Assembly (NCBI GenBank): GCA_963771845.1
Contig: CAVYVC010000036.1
Location: forward strand, 248,001 to 312,000
Source of the DNA: VAZQ01 sp963771845
GTDB lineage: Bacteria > Pseudomonadota > Alphaproteobacteria > Rhizobiales > Xanthobacteraceae
Direction of reading: 5' to 3'
DNA: 64,000 bases
Both the position numbers and the translations under genes were made by a program. The notes under the pieces were generated by a model. It had not been told where the DNA came from and did no database searches. It saw only the letters and a program-made list of their open reading frames with translations. Position 1 is the stretch's first letter. Every line of letters begins with the position of its first letter. Positions 51,013 through 59,049 of the stretch are shown here, one piece after another.

Positions 51013-52722
51013 ATGCAGACGCCAAAAAAGCCCGCGAGTCTCATCTATGGCTTGGAAGAATCGCCGCCGCTGCCGGTGACGATCTCTATTGGCGCGCAAC
51101 ACGTCGGCGTCATCGCGATCAACCTCGTTTATCCGTTGCTGATATTCCGAGCGACTAACACGCCGATTGAGGTCGTTACCGATCTGCTGACGATCGGCAT
51201 GTTTGTGCTCGGCGTTGGAACTTTCTTGCAATCCCGCGGCGTTGGCCCTGTGGGCTCCGGGTTTATGTGTCCATCCACGTTTGCGGCAAACTATTTCGGA
51301 CCTTCGTTGCTGGCGGCCACAAGCGGTGGGCTGTCACTGGTGTTCGGAATGACCCTTTTCGCCGGCTTGCTGGAAGCCGCACTCGCGCCCGTTCTCAATC
51401 GGCTCCGCGCCATTTTTCCTCCCGAGGTCTCCGGCCTCGTCATCCTGATGATCGGCCTGTCGGCGGGCATTGCCGGACTGCGTTCGTTGTTGGGTAACGC
51501 CGCGGCACCGGTGAGTGTGACGGAATGGATTGTTGCCGGCTTGACGCTTGCAATCATGGCCGCTCTCAATGTCTGGGGGACAGGCCTGTTCCGGATGCTG
51601 TGCGCGCTGATTGGATTGGTCGTTGGCTATGTCGCTGCCGTATTTTCCGATCTCATCGACGCTGGGATGCTCACCGCGGTGAGGCACGCTTCCATCATCG
51701 GGCTACCGTCGCTGCGTCACCTGTCGTGGTCGTTCGACGTAGCCCTCATCGCTCCATTCGCCATTGCGGCCGTGGCCGCGGCCATGAAGGCCGCCGGTAC
51801 GATCGCCGTGTGCCAACGCAGCAACGATGCCAATTGGGTACGGCCCGACATGCAGTCGGTGACGCGCGGCGTCCTGGCGGACGGTGTGATCACCGCCTTT
51901 TCCGGGCTGGCCGGTGGCGTCGGAACGAATACATCGACGCCCGTGGTGGGGTTGGCGACCGCCACCGGAGTTACAAGCCGGACCGTGGCCTATGCGGCTG
52001 GAGCAATCTTCATTGTCTTGAGCCTGTTCCCCAAACTGACCGCATTGTTCGCGGTCATTCCCAGAGCGGTGATCGTGCCAGCACTGCTCTTTGCAGTCAC
52101 CTTCATCATGATCAACGGATTGCAGGTGATCAACTCGCGCCTCTTGGACGCGCGGCGGTCGCTGACGATTGGATTGGCGATGGTCGCCGGCGTTGCCGTT
52201 GATGTTTTTCCATCAATCGCGGCATCGGCGCCGAAATCGCTGTCCCCCTTGATCGGCTCTTCGTTGGTATTTTCGACGGTGATTGCGCTCGTGCTCAATC
52301 TGCTGTTCCGCATCGGTGTGAAAAAGACGGTGCAATTAACTGTGGATGCCCAGGAGTCCAAGCCGAACGAGATCGAAGACTTCATGCAAAAAAGCGGCGG
52401 CGTGTGGGGGGCGCGTCCGGAAGTCGTGAAACGCGCAACGTTTGGCGTCAATCAATTGATCGAGACCGTTGCAGGCGAATATCTGCGTAGCGGACCCATC
52501 ATAGTCGAAGCCAGCTTCGATGAATTCAATCTGGACGTTCGGATTTCCTATGAGGGGGATATGCTGGAATTTCCCCGGCAGCGCCCCACCAACGAGCAGA
52601 TTCGCCAGAGTGACGATGGCGCCCGGTTACTCGCGGGCTTCATGCTCCGCCGCAATGCCGACCGCGTGCGCTCGGACGCGAAAGACGGCCGAGCGAGCGT
52701 GCTTTTCCACTTCGATCATTGA
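51013..52722 (+). CDS. NCS2-fold permease fused to RsbW-like domain (copy 1)
   Basis: A 569-residue protein. Residues 20-435 are a 14-helix NCS2 (UraA/xanthine permease) fold: the helix-1 QH in SIGAQHVGVIAINLVYPL, GPSLLAATSGGLSLVFGMTL, and TPVVGLATATGVTSR for the family signature. The helix-8 region normally carrying the essential Glu and GD (MESIGD-like) reads MKAAGT, and the QNxG signature reads PVVG. Residues 440-569 form a cytosolic GHKL-like domain (VNQLIETVAGEY in place of the N box, VEASFDEFNLDVRISYEGD, ARLLAGFMLRRNADRVRSDA). This suggests a receptor or regulated transporter. No clear ribosome site precedes the ATG. Confidence 0.85.
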   Translation: MQTPKKPASLIYGLEESPPLPVTISIGAQHVGVIAINLVYPLLIFRATNTPIEVVTDLLTIGMFVLGVGTFLQSRGVGPVGSGFMCPSTFAANYFGPSLLAATSGGLSLVFGMTLFAGLLEAALAPVLNRLRAIFPPEVSGLVILMIGLSAGIAGLRSLLGNAAAPVSVTEWIVAGLTLAIMAALNVWGTGLFRMLCALIGLVVGYVAAVFSDLIDAGMLTAVRHASIIGLPSLRHLSWSFDVALIAPFAIAAVAAAMKAAGTIAVCQRSNDANWVRPDMQSVTRGVLADGVITAFSGLAGGVGTNTSTPVVGLATATGVTSRTVAYAAGAIFIVLSLFPKLTALFAVIPRAVIVPALLFAVTFIMINGLQVINSRLLDARRSLTIGLAMVAGVAVDVFPSIAASAPKSLSPLIGSSLVFSTVIALVLNLLFRIGVKKTVQLTVDAQESKPNEIEDFMQKSGGVWGARPEVVKRATFGVNQLIETVAGEYLRSGPIIVEASFDEFNLDVRISYEGDMLEFPRQRPTNEQIRQSDDGARLLAGFMLRRNADRVRSDAKDGRASVLFHFDH

Positions 52723-52764
52723 CTGCTTGCAGGCGAGGACCTGCGGGCGCGAGGCCCAATCCCA

Positions 52765-53100
52765 CTACGACAGCTTCGTTACGCCTTCCTCGCGCGAGCC
52801 ATAGATTGCGAACAAGTCCGTAAACGCTCCGAGATCGAACAGCCGCTGCACCTCCGACGAGAGGCTGCAAAGGGCCAGCGTTCCCTTGCTTTCTTCCGCA
52901 AGCTGGCCCGCCACCAGAAGCGCGCGAAACCCGGCGCTGCTGATGTAAACGAGATGCTTGAGGTCGACGACTACGCGCATTCGGCCGGCTTTGATCAGGC
53001 CGGTCAGCCGTTCTCCGAACGACTTCGCGGTGTTGCTGTCGATCCGTCCTTTGATCTCGACGATCGTAATGTCGCCTCTTTGCTCCTCAGCGATATCCAA
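52765..53100 (-). CDS. STAS-domain anti-sigma factor antagonist
   Basis: About 111 residues if it begins at a TTG (LDIAEEQRGDITIVEIKGRI); the longer in-frame form to 53187 would overlap the kinase gene upstream. STAS features: VVVDLKHLVYISSAGFRALL with the phospho-acceptor Ser pair, and FDLGAFTDLFAIYGS at the end. In partner switching the unphosphorylated form captures the RsbW-like kinase. It lies 25 bp downstream of that kinase on the same strand and 42 bp from the end of permease copy 1 (convergent). Confidence 0.9.
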   Translation of the reverse strand: MDIAEEQRGDITIVEIKGRIDSNTAKSFGERLTGLIKAGRMRVVVDLKHLVYISSAGFRALLVAGQLAEESKGTLALCSLSSEVQRLFDLGAFTDLFAIYGSREEGVTKLS

Positions 53101-53125
53101 TGTCGCTTTCCCTGGGGCGATTGCG

Positions 53126-53566
53126 CTAATCCGAAGGTTGCAATTTTTTCTTGAGCCGAAGCCGGTTATATCCCTGTTTCCGCACATAGTCCACCTCGTC
53201 CATTAAAGCTTTCACGAAGTGGAGTCCCACGCCGCCGACCCTTCGTGCCTGCAAGCTGTCTAAGGGATTGGGTGGAGCGGATTGGCGCGGATCGAAAGGT
53301 TTGGCGTCATCTTTAATCTCGGCGATCATCCAATTTCCTATGATCGACAGGGTCACGAGGATGGAATGATCGTCTTGGTCGGCGTAGCCATACGAGATCG
53401 TGTTGTTCAAGATTTCGTCGAGGCATAGATTAACGTCATTCGCAATCTCTCGCGGAACGTGGTGGATGGCGCAGAACCGATCGACAAAGGCTACGACTTT
53501 CTTCATTTCGGCTATGGTATTGCCGATCTGCAGGCTGCCGTTGTGGTCTGAATCAAGCGATGGCAT
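53126..53566 (-). CDS. RsbW/SpoIIAB-like serine kinase (anti-sigma type ATPase)
   Basis: A 146-residue GHKL ATPase. N box LCLDEILNNTISYGY (Glu and Asn present), G1 DDAKPFDP, G2 GVGLHFVKALMDEVDYVRK, then RLRLKKKL. These are the residues needed to bind ATP and phosphorylate the STAS partner, in contrast to the degenerate versions on the two permeases. It heads a two-gene unit with STAS, divergent from the PP2C gene across a 114-bp gap with a palindrome. Confidence 0.92.
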   Translation of the reverse strand: MPSLDSDHNGSLQIGNTIAEMKKVVAFVDRFCAIHHVPREIANDVNLCLDEILNNTISYGYADQDDHSILVTLSIIGNWMIAEIKDDAKPFDPRQSAPPNPLDSLQARRVGGVGLHFVKALMDEVDYVRKQGYNRLRLKKKLQPSD

Positions 53567-53615
53567 TGTCCGACACTGCGGAATAACCGTCTTGCCAAAA
53601 ATGTCCCTGCCAGGA

Positions 53616-53634
53616 ATATGTCATAACGACATAT
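53616..53634. promoter_or_regulatory. palindrome in rsbW-PP2C divergent promoter
   Basis: ATATGTC-N5-GACATAT, a perfect 7-bp inverted repeat in the shared control region of the STAS/RsbW unit and the PP2C/permease 2 unit. Candidate operator for a dimeric regulator; none is identified. Confidence 0.55.
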
Positions 53635-53680
53635 GTTGATAATGGCATCAAATCGGACAGCCTGAAATAGGCCGATATCC

Positions 53681-54886
53681 ATGACCGGCGAAATTCTTGC
53701 TGCAGGCCAGACAGGTGCGCGTCTCCTCGTTGTCGATGACAACGAGGACAACCGCTATACGCTCATTCTCAGACTCGAACTCGAAGGGTATCAGGAGATT
53801 TCGGTCGCTGACGATGGTGAGGCGGCGATCGAGCTGTTACGGACGCAGGAATTCGATCTTGTGCTGCTCGACGTCATGATGCCGAAGCTCGACGGCTACC
53901 AGGTGCTTGAGCGGCTGAAAGCCGAAGGCCGCTTGCACAATATTCCGGTCATCATGATCTCGGCGCTCAACGAGATCGAGAGCGTAGTGCGCTGCATCGA
54001 GCTCGGCGCGGTGGATTATCTCTCGAAGCCGTTCGATCCCGTGCTGCTCAAGGCGCGCGTGGGCGCCAGCCTGGAAAAGAAACGGCTGCGCGACGAGGTC
54101 AGGACGCATGTGGCTCGTATGGAGGAAGAGCTCGAATCGGCACGTCAACTTCAGATGAGCATGCTGCCAACAGTTTTTCCGTCCCCGAGCAAGCAGCGGC
54201 CGGTTGAAATCTTCGCCATGATGGAGCCTGCGCGCGAGGTCGGCGGCGATCTGTACGACTTCTTCGATTGCGATGACGGCACCTTGTGCTTTCTGATTGG
54301 CGATGTCTCCGGGAAGGGCGTGCCCGCGGCACTGTTCATGGCGCACGCCAAGAACCTCATTCGCCTGATCACGCGGCTTGCGCGCGGCGCTGATGGAGCC
54401 GCGCCCGGACCCGCCGAGATCGTCGGCATGGTCAATCGCGAGCTATGTCAGGACAATACCGGGATGATGTTCGTGACGCTATTCTTCGGCATGCTTGATC
54501 CAAAGAGCGGAGACCTGCGGTTCACCAATGCCGGCCACAATCCGCCCTATCGCCTCGATGGCAAGGCGGTTGAAGCCGTGACCTTGGGCAAAGGCCATCC
54601 GCTCGGGTTGCGCACCACTTCGACCTACGAGACCGGCAGCTTGACGCTGGCGGCCGGCGAAACATTGTATCTTTACACGGATGGCGTCACCGAGGCGCAC
54701 AATCGTACGGGTGAGCTGTTCGCTGAGCAAGGACTTGAGGCAGTACTTCGTGAGTCCGCGGGCGACAGCACAAATAGCGTTGTCACTGCGGTCGCAGACG
54801 CCGTCCAGCGCTTTGCCGACGGCGCTGCGCAATCCGACGACATTACGGCGATGGCGCTGCGATGGCTGGGTGCCTCCGTAGCTTGA
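53681..54886 (+). CDS. response-regulator PP2C phosphatase (RsbU/SpoIIE-like)
   Basis: A 401-residue protein. Receiver domain: VVDDNEDNRYTLILRLELEG, phospho-acceptor Asp64 in LVLLDVMMPKLDGY, ISAL, KPFDP. A helical linker with EEELESARQLQMSMLP leads to a PPM/SpoIIE phosphatase: REVGGDLYDFF, IGDVSGKGVPAALFMAHA, NAGHNPPYRL, LYTDGVTEA and QSDDITAMAL carry the metal-binding Asp residues. Expected role: dephosphorylate the STAS protein when its receiver is phosphorylated, perhaps by the hybrid kinase at 59050. Permease copy 2 starts 24 bp after it, so they are probably one operon. Confidence 0.93.
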   Translation: MTGEILAAGQTGARLLVVDDNEDNRYTLILRLELEGYQEISVADDGEAAIELLRTQEFDLVLLDVMMPKLDGYQVLERLKAEGRLHNIPVIMISALNEIESVVRCIELGAVDYLSKPFDPVLLKARVGASLEKKRLRDEVRTHVARMEEELESARQLQMSMLPTVFPSPSKQRPVEIFAMMEPAREVGGDLYDFFDCDDGTLCFLIGDVSGKGVPAALFMAHAKNLIRLITRLARGADGAAPGPAEIVGMVNRELCQDNTGMMFVTLFFGMLDPKSGDLRFTNAGHNPPYRLDGKAVEAVTLGKGHPLGLRTTSTYETGSLTLAAGETLYLYTDGVTEAHNRTGELFAEQGLEAVLRESAGDSTNSVVTAVADAVQRFADGAAQSDDITAMALRWLGASVA

Positions 54887-54909
54887 GGACGGTAGGTACG
54901 AGAACTCAC

Positions 54910-56673
54910 ATGTATGCACAATTGCTGGCTCGCGTGAGTAAGCATTGGCGCGGCCGGATCCAGAATCGCGGAGCGCGCAAGCCAACCCGCCCGCCCGGAC
55001 TGCTCTATTCCGTAGACGAAATTCCACCGCGCGCGGTACTTGTGGTGGCAGCGCTCCAACACGTCGCGCTGATATCGAATTCGCTAGTCTATCCCATAAT
55101 TCTGGGACGAGAGGCGCATCTCTCCTCGGAGAGTCTTGTTGATTTTGTTTCGCTGTCGATGTTGGCGCTAGGAATATCGACCTTCCTGCTCTGCGCTAGA
55201 ACCCGCTTCATTGGCTGTGGGTATCTTTGTCCCGCGGCGTATACGCAAATTTATCTAGGCCCTTCGCTGTTCGCGGTCCAGACTGGAGGTTTGCCGCTTG
55301 TGTTTGGGATGACATTGCTTGCTGGCATCTTGCAACTCGCCATGGCACCCGTGTTGCAGCGTGCTCGTGCTCTGTTGCCGCCCGAGATTGCGGGCCTGGT
55401 CATCGCTATTGTGGGTCTTTCCATCGCAGTCCTCGGCGCACGATACAGCCTCGGCGTCACCACGGAGAGTGAGCTGCAGCCTACCCAGCTCACTATTGCC
55501 GCGGTCTCCCTGATTACAATGGTTGTCCTGAATGTCTGGACCCAAGGCTATGCCCGGATGTTCTGCGTTCTTGCCGGCATAGCGGTTGGCTACCTTGCCA
55601 GTGCGGCCCTTGGCGTGCTCGATTTCCCCGCCGCAGTGCCCAGCGACGCGCTGTACTTTCTGCGCTTTCCTCGTGTCCATTTTTTTGACTGGCGTTTCGA
55701 CGTAACTCTGTTTGCGCCATTCGTTGTCGTTGCTGTCGCCGGTGCGTTGCATCTGATGGGCAACATATCCACGGCTCAGCGTGTCAATGACGCTGATTGG
55801 ATGCGTCCGAGTTTCGGCTCCTTGAGCAGCGGATTGGCGGGTAATGGCCTTGCTTCGATCGTCTGCAGCCTGATCGGGAGCCTGGGCGTCAACAGCTACA
55901 GTTCGAGTATTGGTCTATCCACCGCGACCGGTATCACCAGCCGTTCGCTCGCCCCAGTCATCAGCATCGCGTTCGTTCTGCTGGCTTTCATGCCGCCTGC
56001 AGCGGCCCTGTTGGCGACCATTCCTCTCCCGGTGATTGGGGCGGCGTTGTTCTTCACCGCCGCGTTCGTCTTCACCAGCGGTTTGCAGATGATAACCGCG
56101 CGCCTTCTGGATGCGCGTAAAATCATCGTCATCGGCTTCTCGTTCTCAGCAGCGATGATCGCCGACATCTACCACGAGACACTAACGCAAGTTCCCGTGC
56201 TGGTTCGCCCGGTTTTCGACAACGCGCTGGTGCTCGGTACAATTTGCGCCGTGTTTTTGAACTTAATCATGCGTATCGGGGTGCGCAAACGCGTTTCAAT
56301 CCGCCTCGCAGCAGGGGATGTGAGATGGGAGGCCGTCGAACGGTTTCTCTCAGAACAAGGTTCTCACTGGGCGGCACGGCGCGACGTTGTGAACCGGGCG
56401 ATATTCGCTGTTCAGCAGTTGCTTGATGTGCTTGAAGACGTGCAGAGCGAGATCGTCATCGAAGCGAGCTTTGATGAATTCAATCTCGACATACGCGTGT
56501 CCTATGAAGGGGACGCCATGGAATTTCCTGAGCAGCGTCCCTCCAACGAACAGATTCTGGAAGAAGATGGTGCCCGTTTGCTCGCTGGTTTCATGCTACG
56601 TCGCAATGCCGACCGCGTGCGGGCAGACGCGAAGGACGGTCGGGCAAGCGTGCTTTTCCACTTCGATCACTGA
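54910..56673 (+). CDS. NCS2-fold permease fused to RsbW-like domain (copy 2)
   Basis: A 587-residue protein (start MYAQLLARVSK; an in-frame ATG at 54862 would overlap the PP2C gene). The permease part parallels copy 1 (AALQHVALISNSLVYPIILG, GPSLFAVQTGGLPLVFGMTL, SSSIGLSTATGITSR). The helix-8 Glu position reads ALHLMGN, and the QNxG signature reads SSIG. The C-terminal 130 residues match copy 1 far better than the membrane part does: EASFDEFNLD, SYEGD, then DGARLLAGFMLRRNADRVR and DAKDGRASVLFHFDH. Its N box lacks the usual Asn. Forms an operon with PP2C. Confidence 0.85.
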   Translation: MYAQLLARVSKHWRGRIQNRGARKPTRPPGLLYSVDEIPPRAVLVVAALQHVALISNSLVYPIILGREAHLSSESLVDFVSLSMLALGISTFLLCARTRFIGCGYLCPAAYTQIYLGPSLFAVQTGGLPLVFGMTLLAGILQLAMAPVLQRARALLPPEIAGLVIAIVGLSIAVLGARYSLGVTTESELQPTQLTIAAVSLITMVVLNVWTQGYARMFCVLAGIAVGYLASAALGVLDFPAAVPSDALYFLRFPRVHFFDWRFDVTLFAPFVVVAVAGALHLMGNISTAQRVNDADWMRPSFGSLSSGLAGNGLASIVCSLIGSLGVNSYSSSIGLSTATGITSRSLAPVISIAFVLLAFMPPAAALLATIPLPVIGAALFFTAAFVFTSGLQMITARLLDARKIIVIGFSFSAAMIADIYHETLTQVPVLVRPVFDNALVLGTICAVFLNLIMRIGVRKRVSIRLAAGDVRWEAVERFLSEQGSHWAARRDVVNRAIFAVQQLLDVLEDVQSEIVIEASFDEFNLDIRVSYEGDAMEFPEQRPSNEQILEEDGARLLAGFMLRRNADRVRADAKDGRASVLFHFDH

Positions 56674-56759
56674 CACCGCTGGCGTGACGTTGCATGCGGA
56701 GAGCGTTATCGAGGAGACACTGACGCTGTTGGATCACTGCAGTTTCGCGCAATGCCCAA

Positions 56760-57743
56760 TCAATTCGTGGGGACAAGCGAGTCCGGGATGCTGATGCCGA
56801 TCTCGCGATAGTAGCGGACAGCGCCGGGATGAAACGGCAGGAAGGTATTCTTCACGACGTTCTGGGCAACGGTTTCGCTGGCTGCCGAACTGGCTTTGAC
56901 CAGACGAGGCTGATTCTCGAAAACCGCTTTGACCAACAGATAGACCAGATCCTCGGGGAGAGCGGAGCGGCCAACCGCGAAATTGTAGACGCCAATTGTA
57001 GAGTAATCCTTGTTGAGAGAGGAATAGGTTCCGGCAGGAATGATTGAAGGAGTGAGTTCCGGCATCGCCTTGCGAATCAAATCAATTTCCTCGGCGGAGG
57101 GGCTAATGAAAGTGAGCGGTTCCTTGGCCTCCACTTGCTTCGCCGCGGGTAAAGGAGCGCCCCCCGTAAACACCACCGCGTTGTACTGACCGGAAAGAAG
57201 CTTGGTGGTCGCGTCGTCCCACGATCCATAGCCGAACCGGGCCGAGAGCCCGAGAGCCTTTAATATCTCCGGAACATAGGTTCCTCCGGTTCCCGCTTTG
57301 GGACCGGCACCGACATCAAGCTTGTCAAGCATTGCGAGTGTAGAAATCCCAGATCGACGCAACACCGCGAATTGAAACGAAGTGTCGTACATCAGGAAGA
57401 GCGCGCGCATGTTCCCGAAGCGCTTTCCGCCTGTCCAATCGCCGCTGCCGTTCCAGCCCTGCAGGGCGACGCCCATGGTTGTCAGCCCAAGCTGCCCCGC
57501 GCCGCTATCGAGGAGCTTTACGTTGTGGACCGGGCCCTGGGTAGGCAAGGGGTTGACCGGAATGCCAAGCTTCTCCGTAAGGATCTGCGCGAGTGCTTCG
57601 CCATAGACGTAATACACGCCGCCCGGCGAAGCCGTCCCCAACGTGAGAGACTTCGGCCAATCTGGGCTGGCGGCTGTTCCGCTGCTTGATGCGCCAACGG
57701 CGAGTAAGGTCCCAATAACACCCAAAAGTGATGCCATCCGCAT
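56760..57743 (-). CDS. TAXI-family TRAP solute-binding protein (copy 1)
   Basis: A 327-residue periplasmic protein (start MRMASLLGVIGTLLAVGASS, signal peptide; GGGAG upstream). TAXI-type features: LTLGTASPGGVYYVYGEALA, LPTQGPVHNVKLLDSGAGQL, YGSWDDATTKLLSGQYNAVV and a C-terminal FLPFHPGAVRYYREIGI. TAXI proteins usually deliver substrate to a fused DctQM permease; none is encoded here. It lies 47 bp after its tandem paralog. A role as a periplasmic sensor for the neighbouring hybrid kinase is conceivable. Confidence 0.9.
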   Translation of the reverse strand: MRMASLLGVIGTLLAVGASSSGTAASPDWPKSLTLGTASPGGVYYVYGEALAQILTEKLGIPVNPLPTQGPVHNVKLLDSGAGQLGLTTMGVALQGWNGSGDWTGGKRFGNMRALFLMYDTSFQFAVLRRSGISTLAMLDKLDVGAGPKAGTGGTYVPEILKALGLSARFGYGSWDDATTKLLSGQYNAVVFTGGAPLPAAKQVEAKEPLTFISPSAEEIDLIRKAMPELTPSIIPAGTYSSLNKDYSTIGVYNFAVGRSALPEDLVYLLVKAVFENQPRLVKASSAASETVAQNVVKNTFLPFHPGAVRYYREIGISIPDSLVPTN

Positions 57744-57790
57744 GATTCTATACTCCCGTGCGTCGATTAAGCATTCGCGCGATTGACCGA

Positions 57791-58771
57791 TCAATGCGTG
57801 GAAGCAAGCGTCTCCGGAATGGTGACGCCGATCTCGCGATAGTAGCGGACAGCGCCAGGATGAAACGGCAGGAACGTGTTTTTGTCCACGTTCTGCGGGA
57901 GGGTGTCCCTTGCTGCCGGATGAGCCTTCACGAGGCGCGGCTGGTTCTCAAAAGCCGCTTTGACCAGTTGATAGACCAAATCGTCCGGAAGGTCGGCTCG
58001 CCCGATCGCAAAATTATACACTCCGACGGTGATATGGTCCTTCTGCAAGAACCGGTAAGTTCCGGCCGCGATCTTGGAAGGGCTGAACTCAGGCATCGCT
58101 TTTCGGATGGCTTCGATTTGTTCGGGAGAAAGATCGATGAATGTGAACGGCTGCGCCTCCGCTTTCTCGACCGCCGGCATCGGTGCTCCGATCACCGCCA
58201 GGAAAGCGTCATGGTGACCGGCGAGAAGCTCGGTGATCATGGTGTTCCATGATCCATGGTTGATTTCGGCTGAAATTCCGAGAACCTTCACTATTGCTGG
58301 AATATAAGTGCCGCTGGTGCCCCCACGCGGTCCGCCGCCGATGCGCTTGTTGTCGAGCTGGGCGAGGGTCGCAATGCCGGCTCGCTGCAAGGCCACGGCT
58401 TGAAAAGGCGTATCGTACATCGGAAACAGCGCCCGCATATTCCGGAACTGTTTCCCGCCCGTCCAATCTCCGGTGCCGTTCCAGCCCTGCAGGCCGACCC
58501 CCATCGTAATCAAGCCAAGCTGCACCCCTCCGCTATCGACCAGCTTCACGTTGTGGACCGTGCCCTGGGTCGGCAGGGGATTGACCGCAATGCCGAGCTT
58601 CTCCGTCAGGATCTGCGCGAGCTCTTCGCCATAAATGTAATAAACTCCGCCCGGCGAAGCCGTCCCCAACGTGAGAGACTTTGGCCAGTCGGGGCCGGCG
58701 GCCGGGACGCTGGTTGATGCGCCAATAGCGAGCAGCGTCCCGATGACGGCAACAAGCGATCCCACCCGCAT
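57791..58771 (-). CDS. TAXI-family TRAP solute-binding protein (copy 2)
   Basis: A 326-residue paralog of the next gene. Signal peptide MRVGSLVAVIGTLLAIGAST; LTLGTASPGGVYYIYGEELA, PTQGTVHNVKLVDSGGVQLG, GGGPRGGTSGTYIPAIVKVL and FLPFHPGAVRYYREIGVTIP. GGGAGG precedes the ATG. The mature proteins differ mainly in the middle (pocket) region, suggesting different ligands. First gene of a tandem pair with no permease genes. Confidence 0.9.
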   Translation of the reverse strand: MRVGSLVAVIGTLLAIGASTSVPAAGPDWPKSLTLGTASPGGVYYIYGEELAQILTEKLGIAVNPLPTQGTVHNVKLVDSGGVQLGLITMGVGLQGWNGTGDWTGGKQFRNMRALFPMYDTPFQAVALQRAGIATLAQLDNKRIGGGPRGGTSGTYIPAIVKVLGISAEINHGSWNTMITELLAGHHDAFLAVIGAPMPAVEKAEAQPFTFIDLSPEQIEAIRKAMPEFSPSKIAAGTYRFLQKDHITVGVYNFAIGRADLPDDLVYQLVKAAFENQPRLVKAHPAARDTLPQNVDKNTFLPFHPGAVRYYREIGVTIPETLASTH

Positions 58772-58933
58772 GATTGCACCCTCCCGGAGCCCTCACTGGG
58801 CTATCTTTTTGATTGGAAAGTTCGCCTACTATTCCCTACTCTTGACTGTCGTCAAGCCTTGCTGTCGCCTGATGAGACAAACTGGATACCGCGGACAAAC
58901 CTACAGCATGTCCCGATGAAACCGGATCGAATT

Positions 58934-59023
58934 CGTAGGGTGGGCAAAGGCGCGCTCTTGCGCGCCGTGCCCACGCGTGGGCACGTCGCCGGCGCAAGCG
59001 CCGGCTCCTTTGCCCACCCTACG
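58934..59023. repeat. intergenic palindromic repeat, type 4
   Basis: Perfect 16-bp arms CGTAGGGTGGGCAAAG and CTTTGCCCACCCTACG around smaller hairpins (GGCGCGC / GCGCGCC; CGTGGGCACG; GCCGGCGC / GCGCCGGC). It separates the TAXI pair from the divergent hybrid kinase and resembles rhizobial mobile-like intergenic repeats. Confidence 0.75.
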
Positions 59024-59049
59024 ATTCTATTTGAGCGAAACACGCTGTA

